From Dichotomicrobium thermohalophilum (lineage in GTDB: Bacteria > Pseudomonadota > Alphaproteobacteria > Rhizobiales > Rhodomicrobiaceae), in assembly GCF_003550175.1 (NCBI RefSeq), contig NZ_QXDF01000001.1, positions 458,501 to 522,500 of the forward strand: 64,000 nt of DNA, written 5' to 3'. Positions 17,265 through 25,549 of the stretch are shown here, piece after piece; positions within the stretch are counted from its first letter, which is position 1, and every line of letters starts with the position of its first letter. The translations under genes were made by a program, and so were the position numbers. A model generated the notes under the pieces. It worked only from the letters and a program-made list of their open reading frames with translations, made no database searches and was not told the origin of the DNA.

Positions 17265-18553
17265 TGTGCCTCCGAGGTCCGGGACGTCGCCTTCGGTGGA
17301 TTCCACGTCGTCACGAAAGCCGAGACGGGCGCGCCGGGCTTGCCCCAGTTGCTGGCCCATATGACGCGCGATCCGTCTGGGGAGGGCGAGCCGTGCGCCT
17401 CGCTCAGGTACTCGGCGTCGGCGCCGTAAGTGTGGGCCAGGCGGTGGACCTCGCCGCTGCCGTCGATCCGCAGCGCAACGACCTCCTGGTAGTACGGGGC
17501 CGGGTAGTCGAGCTTCCTGGTGTTGGCGTAAGACCCCGAGAAACTCACGAAGACCCATCCCGGCAGCTTGATATTGCGGGCCGAGATGTGGCTGGCGTTG
17601 CTGTAGGGGATCAGGCTGGTCACGGCGCCGTCCGAAAGCCGGCGCTTGACGACGTGGAACTTGTCCGGCTCGGATTTGCTGACGCCGACGTAAACATCCT
17701 CGCCGTCGGCATCTATGGTCATGTCGCCGTGACCGGGCCGATGGTGCTCCGGCCAGTGCTGGATCAGCTTGCCGTCTGTCGTGAAGACATAAGCCGGTTC
17801 ATGACCGTCGTCCGTCCTCTGCGCGACGTAAACGTAGCGGCCGCTCGGGGAGATCGTGGCGTAGTGGTTCTCGCCTTCCAGGCCATCGAGCATTATGTCG
17901 GGGTGTTTCTGGCCGTCCCGCAGGTCCAGGGCAAACGCGACGAGCTTGCCTTCGGCATCGAGGCCGCGCAGAACGATCAGGTCGCCGTCGGCCGACAGGT
18001 TGCCTTTGTACGGACCGAAAACGAGCGCGCGATAGTCTTCGGTCTTCCACAGGCTCTTCCATGTCCTGCTTCTCGGGTTCCACGCCGACACCCCGGAGGG
18101 ATACACGCACACCATGATGTCCGGGTCGCGCGGGTGCCATTTGCAGTCATGGCTGCCAGACACCTGCCGAACGAACAGCGGCTCATAGGTCTGCCCGTCG
18201 ACGAAGCACAGGCCCGGACAACCTTCGGTGATGAGCAGCAATGACTGGTCTGCGTTCCACGCCTGCGTGCTGGAGTAGCGATGCCGGCAGGCTTTCGGTC
18301 CGCAAACCACGCCCGGCAGGAAGAGAGCTTCGGGGTCGGTGACACGCGTGAATGTCGTGCTGAAGGTGGGGTCCGTGACAGTTTCCAGATAGTCCGGAAC
18401 CGGGAGAGGTGCCGTTTTCAGCAGGTCCCGGTTTTCTGAAGCGCGGCTGACCTGCGCCACGGCGACGACCGTGATCGTCACCGCGACGACCAGGCCGAGC
18501 CAGGGCGAGAAGGCCCTGCGCAATCTTGATGGCTTGTTGGTCCCGCACCGCAC
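17261..18553 (-). CDS. membrane-anchored or secreted beta-propeller protein of unknown function
   Basis: A 430-residue protein with an N-terminal hydrophobic helix (about 14-35) acting as signal or anchor, followed by repeats typical of seven-bladed propellers: ISPSGRYVYVAQ, NLSADGDLIVL, TIDADGEDVYVG and SPDGSRVIWASNWG. Cysteines cluster early (GVVCGPKACRH, CPGLC), and may form periplasmic disulfides. The fold and the SPDG-x-W-AS-NWG ending recall oligogalacturonate lyase and TolB-like propellers, so a polysaccharide-binding or polysaccharide-cleaving role is plausible in this locus. The metal-binding histidines of characterised lyases cannot be assigned with confidence. It starts six bases after the DegT stop and overlaps the export gene by ATGA. 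Confidence 0.72.
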   Translation of the reverse strand: MRCGTNKPSRLRRAFSPWLGLVVAVTITVVAVAQVSRASENRDLLKTAPLPVPDYLETVTDPTFSTTFTRVTDPEALFLPGVVCGPKACRHRYSSTQAWNADQSLLLITEGCPGLCFVDGQTYEPLFVRQVSGSHDCKWHPRDPDIMVCVYPSGVSAWNPRSRTWKSLWKTEDYRALVFGPYKGNLSADGDLIVLRGLDAEGKLVAFALDLRDGQKHPDIMLDGLEGENHYATISPSGRYVYVAQRTDDGHEPAYVFTTDGKLIQHWPEHHRPGHGDMTIDADGEDVYVGVSKSEPDKFHVVKRRLSDGAVTSLIPYSNASHISARNIKLPGWVFVSFSGSYANTRKLDYPAPYYQEVVALRIDGSGEVHRLAHTYGADAEYLSEAHGSPSPDGSRVIWASNWGKPGAPVSAFVTTWNPPKATSRTSEAQ

Positions 18554-18559
18554 GTCGCT

Positions 18560-19750
18560 CTAGCCTCCAGGGCTTTCTTGAGATTCGAGAACCTCGGTCT
18601 CTCCAGCCGCGCTCAGAACCTCGTCGCAGATGGTGTCGACGTCGGCGTCGCTTAGCAGCGGATGCAGCGGCAGCGTGACCTCCCGCGCGGCGACATCGAG
18701 GGTTTTCGGAAGCGGTCCCTGCTCGGGGCATCTCTTCCGGTAATGGGTGAAGAGGTGAACCGGCGGATAATGAACGCTGGTCTGAATGCCGCGCGCCTTC
18801 AGCGCTTCGCGGAATGCCGTGCGTGAGCGGGCGTCTTTCAGGACGATGGGCATGATGTGGTGCCCGGCATCGTCTATCCGGTCGGTGAAGGGCAATGTCA
18901 TGCTCGGACAATCCGCCAGGCGCTCCTCGTATCTCCGGGTCAGCGCCTTCCGGCGCGCGTTGGCGCCGTGCAGCTTGCCGAGTTGGACGAGGCCGAGAGC
19001 CGCGGTGATTTCGGTGCCGCGGTAGTTGTAGCCCAAGTCGACAACGTCATAATCCGATGCCCGCCCGGCGGCGCGGTCCCAGCTCGTCTTGGTCATGCCG
19101 TGGGCGCGCGAACGACGGGCGTCCTCGGCAATGCGGTCATCGTCGGTGACGATCATTCCGCCTTCGCCGGTGACGAGGTTCTTGTTGGCGAAAAAGCTGA
19201 AGCACCCGGCGGCCCCGATCGTGCCGAGCTTGCGTCCTGTAAGCTGTGGGTCTGCGCCCAGCTCGTAAGTGGCGCCGATCGCATGGCACGCGTCTTCGAT
19301 CACCGCGAGTCCGTGCCGATCGGCGAGCGCCATGATGCGGTCCATGTCCGCCGCATAGCCGGCGAGGTGCACGACGATGATTGCCGACGTGCGAGGCGTG
19401 ATCCGCGCTTCAAGGTCGCTCAGGTCGAGGTTGAGATCGTCGGGGCCGCCAATGTCGACGAAGACCGGCGTCGCGCCTTGGTAGAGGATGGCGTTCGCCG
19501 ACGCGACGAAAGTGTAGCTCGGGACCAGAACTTCATCGCCAGGCCCGATGCCACATGCTTTCAGTGCGAGATGCAGGGCTGCGGTGCAGCTTGAAACGGC
19601 TACGGCGTGCTTGGTCCCCATCATCTCGGCAAAGGCGGCTTCGAACTCGGCAGTGCGCGGGCCGATGGACAGCCACTTGCTGCGTACGACGTCCGCGACA
19701 GCGCGGGCCTCCTCCTCGCCCATGTCGATATCGGAAAGCAGGAACCTCAT
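18560..19750 (-). CDS. DegT/DnrJ/EryC1/StrS family sugar aminotransferase
   Basis: PLP-dependent enzyme that transfers an amino group to a keto-sugar nucleotide, giving an amino sugar for the polymer. The PLP lysine is Lys190 in FFANKNLVTGEGG, the AVIEDACHAIGA motif carries the cofactor aspartate, and VPSYTFVASANAI is the substrate loop. Length (396) is standard. The start overlaps the deacetylase stop as ATGA. The probable substrate is a 4-keto sugar, which would be supplied by a dehydratase either in this locus or elsewhere. Confidence 0.93.
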   Translation of the reverse strand: MRFLLSDIDMGEEEARAVADVVRSKWLSIGPRTAEFEAAFAEMMGTKHAVAVSSCTAALHLALKACGIGPGDEVLVPSYTFVASANAILYQGATPVFVDIGGPDDLNLDLSDLEARITPRTSAIIVVHLAGYAADMDRIMALADRHGLAVIEDACHAIGATYELGADPQLTGRKLGTIGAAGCFSFFANKNLVTGEGGMIVTDDDRIAEDARRSRAHGMTKTSWDRAAGRASDYDVVDLGYNYRGTEITAALGLVQLGKLHGANARRKALTRRYEERLADCPSMTLPFTDRIDDAGHHIMPIVLKDARSRTAFREALKARGIQTSVHYPPVHLFTHYRKRCPEQGPLPKTLDVAAREVTLPLHPLLSDADVDTICDEVLSAAGETEVLESQESPGG

Positions 19751-20802
19751 TGTGGTCTCCTCGCCGGTGTTGGGGGCTCAACGGATGGCTTGACCGGCCC
19801 ACAGGGTTGCGCATCGCGCTCCAGCGCGTGGCCAAGCGGTCCGGGATGGACAAATTTCTGGTAAACGTGTCTCAGCTTGCGCATGACTCCGCGATTGCCT
19901 ACCGAATGCCATTGATGTTGCCGAACCCACCAATAGAGGCGGGCGGGTTGTGGCAGATCGCTCAGATCGCTGTAGGTGGACCACTGTTCGTAATCGGCGA
20001 GCAGGTCGTACGGATGCAGGTAGACCTGCGGCACAAATCCCTTTTCCCAGGCTTCGTCTAGCAGGGAGGTCACCAGCTTTGCCGGCAGGAGGCGCAGATA
20101 GGTTCCCCCGACGACGCGCACCCCCAGTCCCGGCGTCAGCGGCCGCCAATAGATGGCGAACTCGTGAAGCTCGCTGTCTGCAAATCGGCGCAGCTGTGGG
20201 TGGTGGGGCGCGCCGTCGTGATGCGTGCTCACATGGCTGGAATCGTACACGAAGACTTCCGACAAAACCTTGTACGCCCAGTGCGCACATCGGGCGTCGA
20301 TGGAGAAATCTGGTGCACGAAAGCCTTTCACGGGCTGACCGGACGCAGCGCTGAGGACATCGACGGCGCGCTCCAGGTTGCGCCGAAACGTCGGCGGATC
20401 ATGGTCGCGGATCTGATCGTGCTCGTAATAGTGACAGCCGATTTCATGGCCGTCGGCAGCGATGCGGCGCACGATATCGGGATAGTCCCGAGCGACCTGA
20501 CCTGTAACGAAGAAAGTCAATCGGGCGCCGGACAGTGCGTCTTGCGCGAAATTGTCGATGATCTCGTAGCCGGCCGTCAGTGCTTCGGGGCCCTGCCGGG
20601 GAGCACGAATACCCCGGGCGCGCTGGAAGTCGTGCAGAAAATCCTCGAAGTCGATCGTGAAGTAGCATTGCTTCCGCTCGCCACGGAGCTGAGGAGGCCT
20701 GGAGTCCAGCTCAGGCGTCGCGGACTGCTTGCAGTCGGGACGCAGCGCATCCGTCGCAAGCGCGCTCAGGTCGTCCGACCTGATCGGTTCGCCGCGCATC
20801 AT
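19747..20802 (-). CDS. polysaccharide deacetylase, XrtA-associated type
   Basis: A NodB-fold (carbohydrate esterase 4) enzyme of 351 residues. Motif 1 is FTIDFEDF, motif 2 is HEIGCHYYEHD supplying the metal histidines, and motif 3 is GFRAPDFSI. The FTIDFEDF form and the C-terminal HPYDLL segment resemble the polysaccharide deacetylases found with exosortase/PEP-CTERM loci. It has no clear signal peptide, so it may act on lipid-linked precursors or leave by another route. I start it at the ATG at 20802, which overlaps the FemAB stop as ATGA; the open frame continues upstream inside that gene and is not coding. Confidence 0.88.
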   Translation of the reverse strand: MMRGEPIRSDDLSALATDALRPDCKQSATPELDSRPPQLRGERKQCYFTIDFEDFLHDFQRARGIRAPRQGPEALTAGYEIIDNFAQDALSGARLTFFVTGQVARDYPDIVRRIAADGHEIGCHYYEHDQIRDHDPPTFRRNLERAVDVLSAASGQPVKGFRAPDFSIDARCAHWAYKVLSEVFVYDSSHVSTHHDGAPHHPQLRRFADSELHEFAIYWRPLTPGLGVRVVGGTYLRLLPAKLVTSLLDEAWEKGFVPQVYLHPYDLLADYEQWSTYSDLSDLPQPARLYWWVRQHQWHSVGNRGVMRKLRHVYQKFVHPGPLGHALERDAQPCGPVKPSVEPPTPARRPQ

Positions 20803-21872
20803 GGGATCCCCCGAACGATCATGGGGCCCAGAACGCGCGTTGCCGCCACCGGAAGCCGCTGCCAAAGCTGAATTGCCAAGGCGAACTTCCGGTTGTCCGG
20901 GCGCATCGACTGCGTGTCGCCGCGGCGCAGATAATACTGCCAGGTCACCGGCCGGGCGGTCGCACCCCACTTCTTCTTGAAGATATATGTCGCCCCGCCG
21001 AGCGTGCTCCGGCCGAAGTCGAATTCAGTCTGGCCGCGCTCTATCGCCCGCTCGATGGCGTTCCAATACATCAGCGAGTTGGCCGCCGTTTTGCGATAGG
21101 CACGCAGCGCGGCGGCACTCGGGATTTCGGTGAGTCCAGGACCGTGAATTGCGAGGCAGGCTGCGATCGGAGCGCCGTCGAGGCGAACAACGCCGAATTC
21201 GGCATTGTCGCGCGCCGCGGCCGCAATGTTTCTGAACAAGCGCAAAGGAAACACCGGCGTTCCGAGGTCGCGCATATTCCGGGAAAAGACCTCGTAGAAC
21301 GCGCGGATGGACTCATCATCCCGGCCCCACGACACCTGGAGCCCGTGTTTGGCGGCCTTGCGGATCTGGGTTCGGACTTCCGACTTCAAGCCGCGCCAGT
21401 TCTCATCGGCCTCGGCACCGAGAGGAAGCCGCATCTGCACCTTGGCACTCTTTCCGACGACAAGCCGGTCATCATCGAGCGGCTCAAGCTGGCGCAACTC
21501 AAGGTAGTTCGTGTCCAGCTCCTCTGCGAGCCGGATCGCCGTACCAAGCACTTTCCTGCCAACGGCCTCGTCGGCGCAGATGACGCCGCCCCAGTTGACG
21601 TAGGGCACGCTCACAAGGAAGCGGCCGAACAGAGACGAGCGCATGAAGATCGCCGGCAAAAGGCCGACGACATCGCCGCCCCGGGTTGCTTCGATGATGA
21701 ATGGCTCCTGGCGAAGACCTGTCGCAATGGCCTCGATGATTTCCGGATCGCAGTACATCGCCGGCTCGCCGTTTGCGCGTAGAAAGTCACGCCAGCTTGC
21801 CCAGCGGTCTTCGCTCTCCGGGAGCCGGTGCACCGTTGTTGAAATGTCGAGTGGCTTATGCATGACCTTCAT
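20799..21872 (-). CDS. FemAB-like GNAT-fold protein, XrtA/PEP-CTERM-associated type
   Basis: A 357-residue protein of the FemAB/GNAT superfamily. The signature near the C-terminus, EFDFGRSTLGGATYIFKKKWGA followed by WQYYL, matches the FemAB-like proteins found with exosortase-associated exopolysaccharide loci. A RRAG-like central region (SEVRTQIRKAAKHGLQV) precedes it. FemAB proteins use aminoacyl-tRNA to add amino acids to peptidoglycan; here an aminoacyl transfer to an amino sugar is a reasonable guess. Start choice is uncertain: GTG at 21887, ATG at 21872 and ATG at 21863 are all in frame and none has a strong ribosome-binding site. It overlaps the deacetylase by ATGA. Confidence 0.85.
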   Translation of the reverse strand: MKVMHKPLDISTTVHRLPESEDRWASWRDFLRANGEPAMYCDPEIIEAIATGLRQEPFIIEATRGGDVVGLLPAIFMRSSLFGRFLVSVPYVNWGGVICADEAVGRKVLGTAIRLAEELDTNYLELRQLEPLDDDRLVVGKSAKVQMRLPLGAEADENWRGLKSEVRTQIRKAAKHGLQVSWGRDDESIRAFYEVFSRNMRDLGTPVFPLRLFRNIAAAARDNAEFGVVRLDGAPIAACLAIHGPGLTEIPSAAALRAYRKTAANSLMYWNAIERAIERGQTEFDFGRSTLGGATYIFKKKWGATARPVTWQYYLRRGDTQSMRPDNRKFALAIQLWQRLPVAATRVLGPMIVRGIP

Positions 21873-21921
21873 CGATCGGACCCGCACAGGACCGGCGGGG
21901 TAAGGCGAACCTGCCGCGCCG

Positions 21922-22665
21922 TCACTCCGCTACACCTGGCAGGGATTCGAGCGGCTGCTCTGCTTGCAGGAAGTGCTCCCTGAGCATTTGGAATCGTTGC
22001 GAGGCGACCTCGTAGTCACTCGGGCGCCCGATATCTAGCCATTCGCTATCACTCAGATAGACTTTGACTTTTTTCCCTTGTTCTAACAGGTCTTGAACCA
22101 GTGATGGCAGGTCCAAATACGTATTGGGCGCATATGACGCCAGCGTATCGCGATTGAATACGTAGACGCCCATTGACACGTCGTAGGGAATGTTTGGCTT
22201 TTCCCGATACCCGGTGACCTGCATTCGGCCATCAAACTCGATCACGCCGAGATCGACACGCGTGTTGCACCGATAACAGGCGATCGTCAGCGCAGCCTGC
22301 GATCGGAGGTGGGTTCGAAAAAGCTCGCCGTAGTTCAACGTCGTAAGCACGTCGCCATTCATCACGATAAAGTTCTCGGGGAGATCATTGAGGAGCAGAA
22401 GCGGACCCGTTGTCCCCAAGGGCTGCTCTTCCCGCGAATAGTCGATCTTGACGCCCCATCGCGCCCCGTCCTGGAAGTAGGCTGTCAGCAGCTCAGCAAG
22501 ATGTCCGACCGCCAAGGTCACATGAGACACGCCATAGTTCTTGAGTTGTCGGATCACGATTTCCAGTATCGGCATGTCTCCCACAGGAACCATAGGTTTG
22601 GGGAACGTGATGGTGTACGGTGCTAGACGACGGCCTTTTCCACCCGCAAGAATAACCGCCCGCAT
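21922..22665 (-). CDS. sugar nucleotidyltransferase (NTP_transferase family)
   Basis: A 247-residue enzyme that activates a sugar-1-phosphate to a nucleotide sugar. The N-terminal signature LAGGKGRRLAPYT with FPKPMVPVGDMP binds the nucleotide and sugar phosphate, and MNGDVLT supplies the metal aspartate. Closest in pattern to mannose-1-phosphate guanylyltransferase or glucose-1-phosphate thymidylyltransferase without an extra C-terminal domain. An AAGGAG lies about eight bases before the ATG. It follows the sugar transferase by 14 bases. Base composition is more AT-rich than in the genes to its left, as in the next gene. Confidence 0.9.
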   Translation of the reverse strand: MRAVILAGGKGRRLAPYTITFPKPMVPVGDMPILEIVIRQLKNYGVSHVTLAVGHLAELLTAYFQDGARWGVKIDYSREEQPLGTTGPLLLLNDLPENFIVMNGDVLTTLNYGELFRTHLRSQAALTIACYRCNTRVDLGVIEFDGRMQVTGYREKPNIPYDVSMGVYVFNRDTLASYAPNTYLDLPSLVQDLLEQGKKVKVYLSDSEWLDIGRPSDYEVASQRFQMLREHFLQAEQPLESLPGVAE

Positions 22666-22679
22666 AAAACCTGCTCCTT

Positions 22680-23372
22680 TTAGTTGGTTGATTTCAAACG
22701 CACCCTGGATTCTTTGATCGAGCGCCCCTGTTCGTTGCTCCCGTCCTTGGATAGTTCGTCAATGTTCATCGGGGGTGGCATGAATACGGCGACGAGCGAC
22801 CGTATAACCCACGACAGATCCGAAAAAATTGTCGCTCGCGCATAGTATTCGATGTCCAATTCCGCTTTTCGGGGAAAAAGAACGCTCTCGTAAAACTCAT
22901 TCGCGTCTCGGCCCGGCGGATACATATCCGCTTCATTGCGGAACATCGTTTGGCTCGGACCAAAGATGCCTGGAGTTATCTCGAGTAGCGCCTTGTGCTG
23001 TCCTTCGAAACAATGACTGAACGCAGGAATTTCAGGGCGGGGGCCCACAATTGACATGTCGCCACGCAAGACATTGATGAGTTGCGGCAATTCATTGAGT
23101 TTTGTTTTGTCGAGGAATTTGCCGACCCGACTATATCTTTCATCGTTGACTAGTGTAACATGCGGTGCCGATGAAAAATCATCGTTCGCAAACTTTCGAA
23201 ATTTATTGATGTAAAAAATATGTCCATTCCGACCAATTCGACGTTGTCGGAAGATAATAGGTCGGCCATCGTCAAACCAAATCGCTACGGCGATCAGGGC
23301 AAACAGTGGAAAACTTAATAATAGCCCGAAGACGGCAATGCCGATATCGAGCAGACGCTTTTGGACTGTCAT
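22680..23372 (-). CDS. initiating undecaprenyl-phosphate sugar transferase (small PGT)
   Basis: A monotopic phosphoglycosyltransferase that starts repeat-unit assembly on undecaprenyl phosphate. One reentrant or TM helix lies at about residues 8-32, followed by FRQRRIGRNGHIFYINKFRKF and the catalytic KTKLNELPQLINVLRGDMS with the VGPRP loop. It lacks the four-helix N-terminal domain of WcaJ/WbaP. The ATG at 23372 is preceded by GTGGGAA; a GTG at 23381 would add three residues. It is the first gene of the right-hand unit. Codons around 23140-23340 are clearly richer in A/T than the rest of the locus. Confidence 0.92.
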   Translation of the reverse strand: MTVQKRLLDIGIAVFGLLLSFPLFALIAVAIWFDDGRPIIFRQRRIGRNGHIFYINKFRKFANDDFSSAPHVTLVNDERYSRVGKFLDKTKLNELPQLINVLRGDMSIVGPRPEIPAFSHCFEGQHKALLEITPGIFGPSQTMFRNEADMYPPGRDANEFYESVLFPRKAELDIEYYARATIFSDLSWVIRSLVAVFMPPPMNIDELSKDGSNEQGRSIKESRVRLKSTN

Positions 23373-23392
23373 GGTTCCCACTCATGCACCCG

Positions 23393-23412
23393 CACTTCAT
23401 AAGAAGTGAAAA
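23393..23412 (-). promoter_or_regulatory. dyad shared by both exopolysaccharide units (right copy)
   Basis: CACTTC-ATAA-GAAGTG (23393-23408) is a dyad with six-base arms, followed by AAAA. With the left copy at 11007-11022 it shares TTCATAAG and then GTGAAAA after two extra bases. It ends 20 bases before the sugar transferase ATG, in the same orientation as the left copy. Confidence 0.5.
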
Positions 23413-23953
23413 GAAAAAACGTTTTATCGAGAAATAAAAAACAATTTAGCGCGCGAACGGCCTCAAAGTGTTTGTGATTAAAACGGTATTTTTGAATGCC
23501 GACTGGATCAAGCGCTCGGATATATGATGGTGAAGTAGATCTGAAGCGCCGGGCGCAAATTTTGAATGGTGGCGACCATCTTTAAATAAAAATGATTCAG
23601 GGCAGATAGTATTTGAGATGGGGTTTCGCGCACTCCGGCTCGCGAACAGCGTCGTTCGCACCCCTCACGCGTCACGAGCGACTCGCTTTAACGTCGGAGC
23701 GCTCGGCGTGAGATGGCGCTGTTGCAGAGGAAAGCGCCAGCCCGCTTCGCCTGGAGTCTCCGGCGAGGTCTGGGGGATAATAGGTGCTGCTTGCGCCGAA
23801 AGGGCTTTGCCTCGTTTCGATGGCCCGAATCCGTTTCAGCCCCAGCCGCAGTTCCGACGTTCTGTCGCTGGCACAGACCTTGCTACTATTACGCCGGAGG
23901 GGCGCGCGTCTTTGAGCGGCGCGCCGAAACACGGCATACAAGAACGAGGACAA
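23413..23953. other. gap between exopolysaccharide locus and gamma-glutamyltransferase gene
   Basis: No convincing gene lies here. The left part (23409-23450 and 23570-23600) is rich in A and T and should hold the promoter of the right-hand exopolysaccharide unit, although I see no clean -35/-10 pair. The right part, 23630-23950, is GC-rich and open in the frame of the next gene, but its translation looks non-coding and the next gene's ribosome-binding site lies at 23945-23949. Confidence 0.45.
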
Positions 23954-25549
23954 ATGCTGGATACACTACGCTCGAAAGGCGCGATGATCACCGCGCCGCA
24001 CCATCTCGCCGCGCAGTCCGGTCTTGCGGTCATGCGTGAGGGCGGCAATGCCCTCGAGGCAATGATCGCGGCGGCCGCCACGGTAGCGGTCATCTATCCG
24101 CACATGAACGCCATAGGCGGCGATGGTTTCTGGCTGATCGCCGAGCCGGGTCAAGCGCCCGTAGGCATCGACGCCTGCGGTCCTGCTGCGGCGCTGGCCG
24201 ACTCGGCCTTTTACGAAGCGCATGGCGTCACCGAAACGATCCCGGCGCGCGGCGGGCTGGCGGCGCTGACGGTCGCGGGAACGATTGCCGGTTGGGAAGC
24301 GGCGCACGCTTTGGCCCAGGAGGCGGGCGGGCGCCTGCCGCTCGAGCGGCTGCTTGCGGATGCCGTCCACTACGCACGCGAGGGCATTGTCATCACGGAC
24401 AGCATGGCGGCGTTGACGGAATCGAAGCGCGCCGAACTCGCGCATGCACCGGGCTTCGCGGAAACTTTCTTGCTCGGTGGACAGGCGCTGCAGCCGGGTG
24501 CCGTGCTCCGCCAGCCGCGCTTGGCGGACACGCTGGCGCAGCTTTCGCGCGCCGGGCTGCGCGACTTTTACGACGGCGATATTGCCCGCGCGCTCGCGTA
24601 TGATCTGGAGGCGGCGGGCAGCCCGGTTCGCTTGACCGACCTTGAAGGCTTCGCCGCGCAGCGGGTCGCGCCGATCAGTGTCGCGCTCGATGCCGGCACG
24701 CTCTATAACATGCCACCGCCGACACAGGGGCTGGCCTCGCTGCTGATCCTCGCGATCTACGAGCGGCTGCGCGCCGAGCAGGCCGAGTGTTTCGACCATG
24801 TGCACCGGATCGTCGAGGCGACCAAGCGTGCCTTCCTGATCCGCGACGCGCATGTCACCGACCCGCGCTTCGCCAGCGCCGCGCCGGCGGATTTCCTCAC
24901 GCCGGAGCGCATCGCCGCCGAGGCGGAAGCGATAGACGTCGAACGCGCCGCGCCCTGGCCCGCGCCGGCGCCGGGCGGCAACGACACGATCTGGATGGGC
25001 GCGGTAGACGCGGATGGCCGCGTCGTCAGCTTCATCCAGTCGATCTACTGGGAGTACGGCTCCGGCGTCGTCTCGCCCGCGACGGGCGTGCTCTGGCAGA
25101 ACCGGGGCATCAGTTTCTCGCTCGACCCGAGCGCAGGGAACCCGCTTCAGCCCGGGCGTAAGCCGTTCCACACGCTGAACCCGGCCCTCGCGCGTTTCAG
25201 TGATGGGCGCGTGATGACCTACGGCACCAAGGGCGGCGAGGGCCAGCCGCAAACGCAGGCCGCGATCTTCTCGCGTTACGCCATGCATGGCCAGCCGCTT
25301 CAACACGCCGTGACCGCGCCGCGATGGTTGCTAGGCCGGACTTGGGGCGAGCAGAGCACGAGCCTGAAGATCGAGGACGGCTTTGGCGATGACTTGATCG
25401 CGCGTCTACGCCACGCGGGGCATGATGTCGAGGTCACAGAGCGGTTCGCGCAAATGATGGGCCATGCCGGCGCGATCGTCCGCCGCCCGGACGGCACGCT
25501 GGAGGGCGCCAGCGATCCGCGCAGCGACGGTTCGGTCGCCGCGCTCTAG
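23954..25549 (+). CDS. gamma-glutamyltransferase family (Ntn-hydrolase) protein
   Basis: A 531-residue homologue of gamma-glutamyltransferase. The family start (TAPHHLAAQSGLAVMREGGNALEAMIAAAA) is intact, and the autoprocessing site is Thr345 in GGNDTIWMGAVD, after which a small subunit of about 187 residues would be released. The GEGQPQTQ segment is the usual oxyanion/glycine-rich region in a variant form. The absence of a signal peptide points to a cytoplasmic enzyme, as in the group acting on non-glutathione substrates (acylases, oxamate-like or cephalosporin acylase relatives). GAGGA lies five bases before the ATG. It runs into the TauE/SafE gene, with overlapping stops. Substrate unknown. 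Confidence 0.87.
   Translation: MLDTLRSKGAMITAPHHLAAQSGLAVMREGGNALEAMIAAAATVAVIYPHMNAIGGDGFWLIAEPGQAPVGIDACGPAAALADSAFYEAHGVTETIPARGGLAALTVAGTIAGWEAAHALAQEAGGRLPLERLLADAVHYAREGIVITDSMAALTESKRAELAHAPGFAETFLLGGQALQPGAVLRQPRLADTLAQLSRAGLRDFYDGDIARALAYDLEAAGSPVRLTDLEGFAAQRVAPISVALDAGTLYNMPPPTQGLASLLILAIYERLRAEQAECFDHVHRIVEATKRAFLIRDAHVTDPRFASAAPADFLTPERIAAEAEAIDVERAAPWPAPAPGGNDTIWMGAVDADGRVVSFIQSIYWEYGSGVVSPATGVLWQNRGISFSLDPSAGNPLQPGRKPFHTLNPALARFSDGRVMTYGTKGGEGQPQTQAAIFSRYAMHGQPLQHAVTAPRWLLGRTWGEQSTSLKIEDGFGDDLIARLRHAGHDVEVTERFAQMMGHAGAIVRRPDGTLEGASDPRSDGSVAAL

Noticed and set aside
17265-17558. N-terminal extension of the export protein frame
   Set aside because: It overlaps the propeller gene; a proper signal peptide begins at 17264.
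23446-23661. Short minus-strand frame in the gap left of the gamma-glutamyltransferase gene
   Set aside because: AT-rich, no ribosome-binding site and no recognisable protein features.
23618-23953. N-terminal extension of the gamma-glutamyltransferase frame
   Set aside because: Translation is non-coding in appearance and a good ribosome-binding site precedes 23954.
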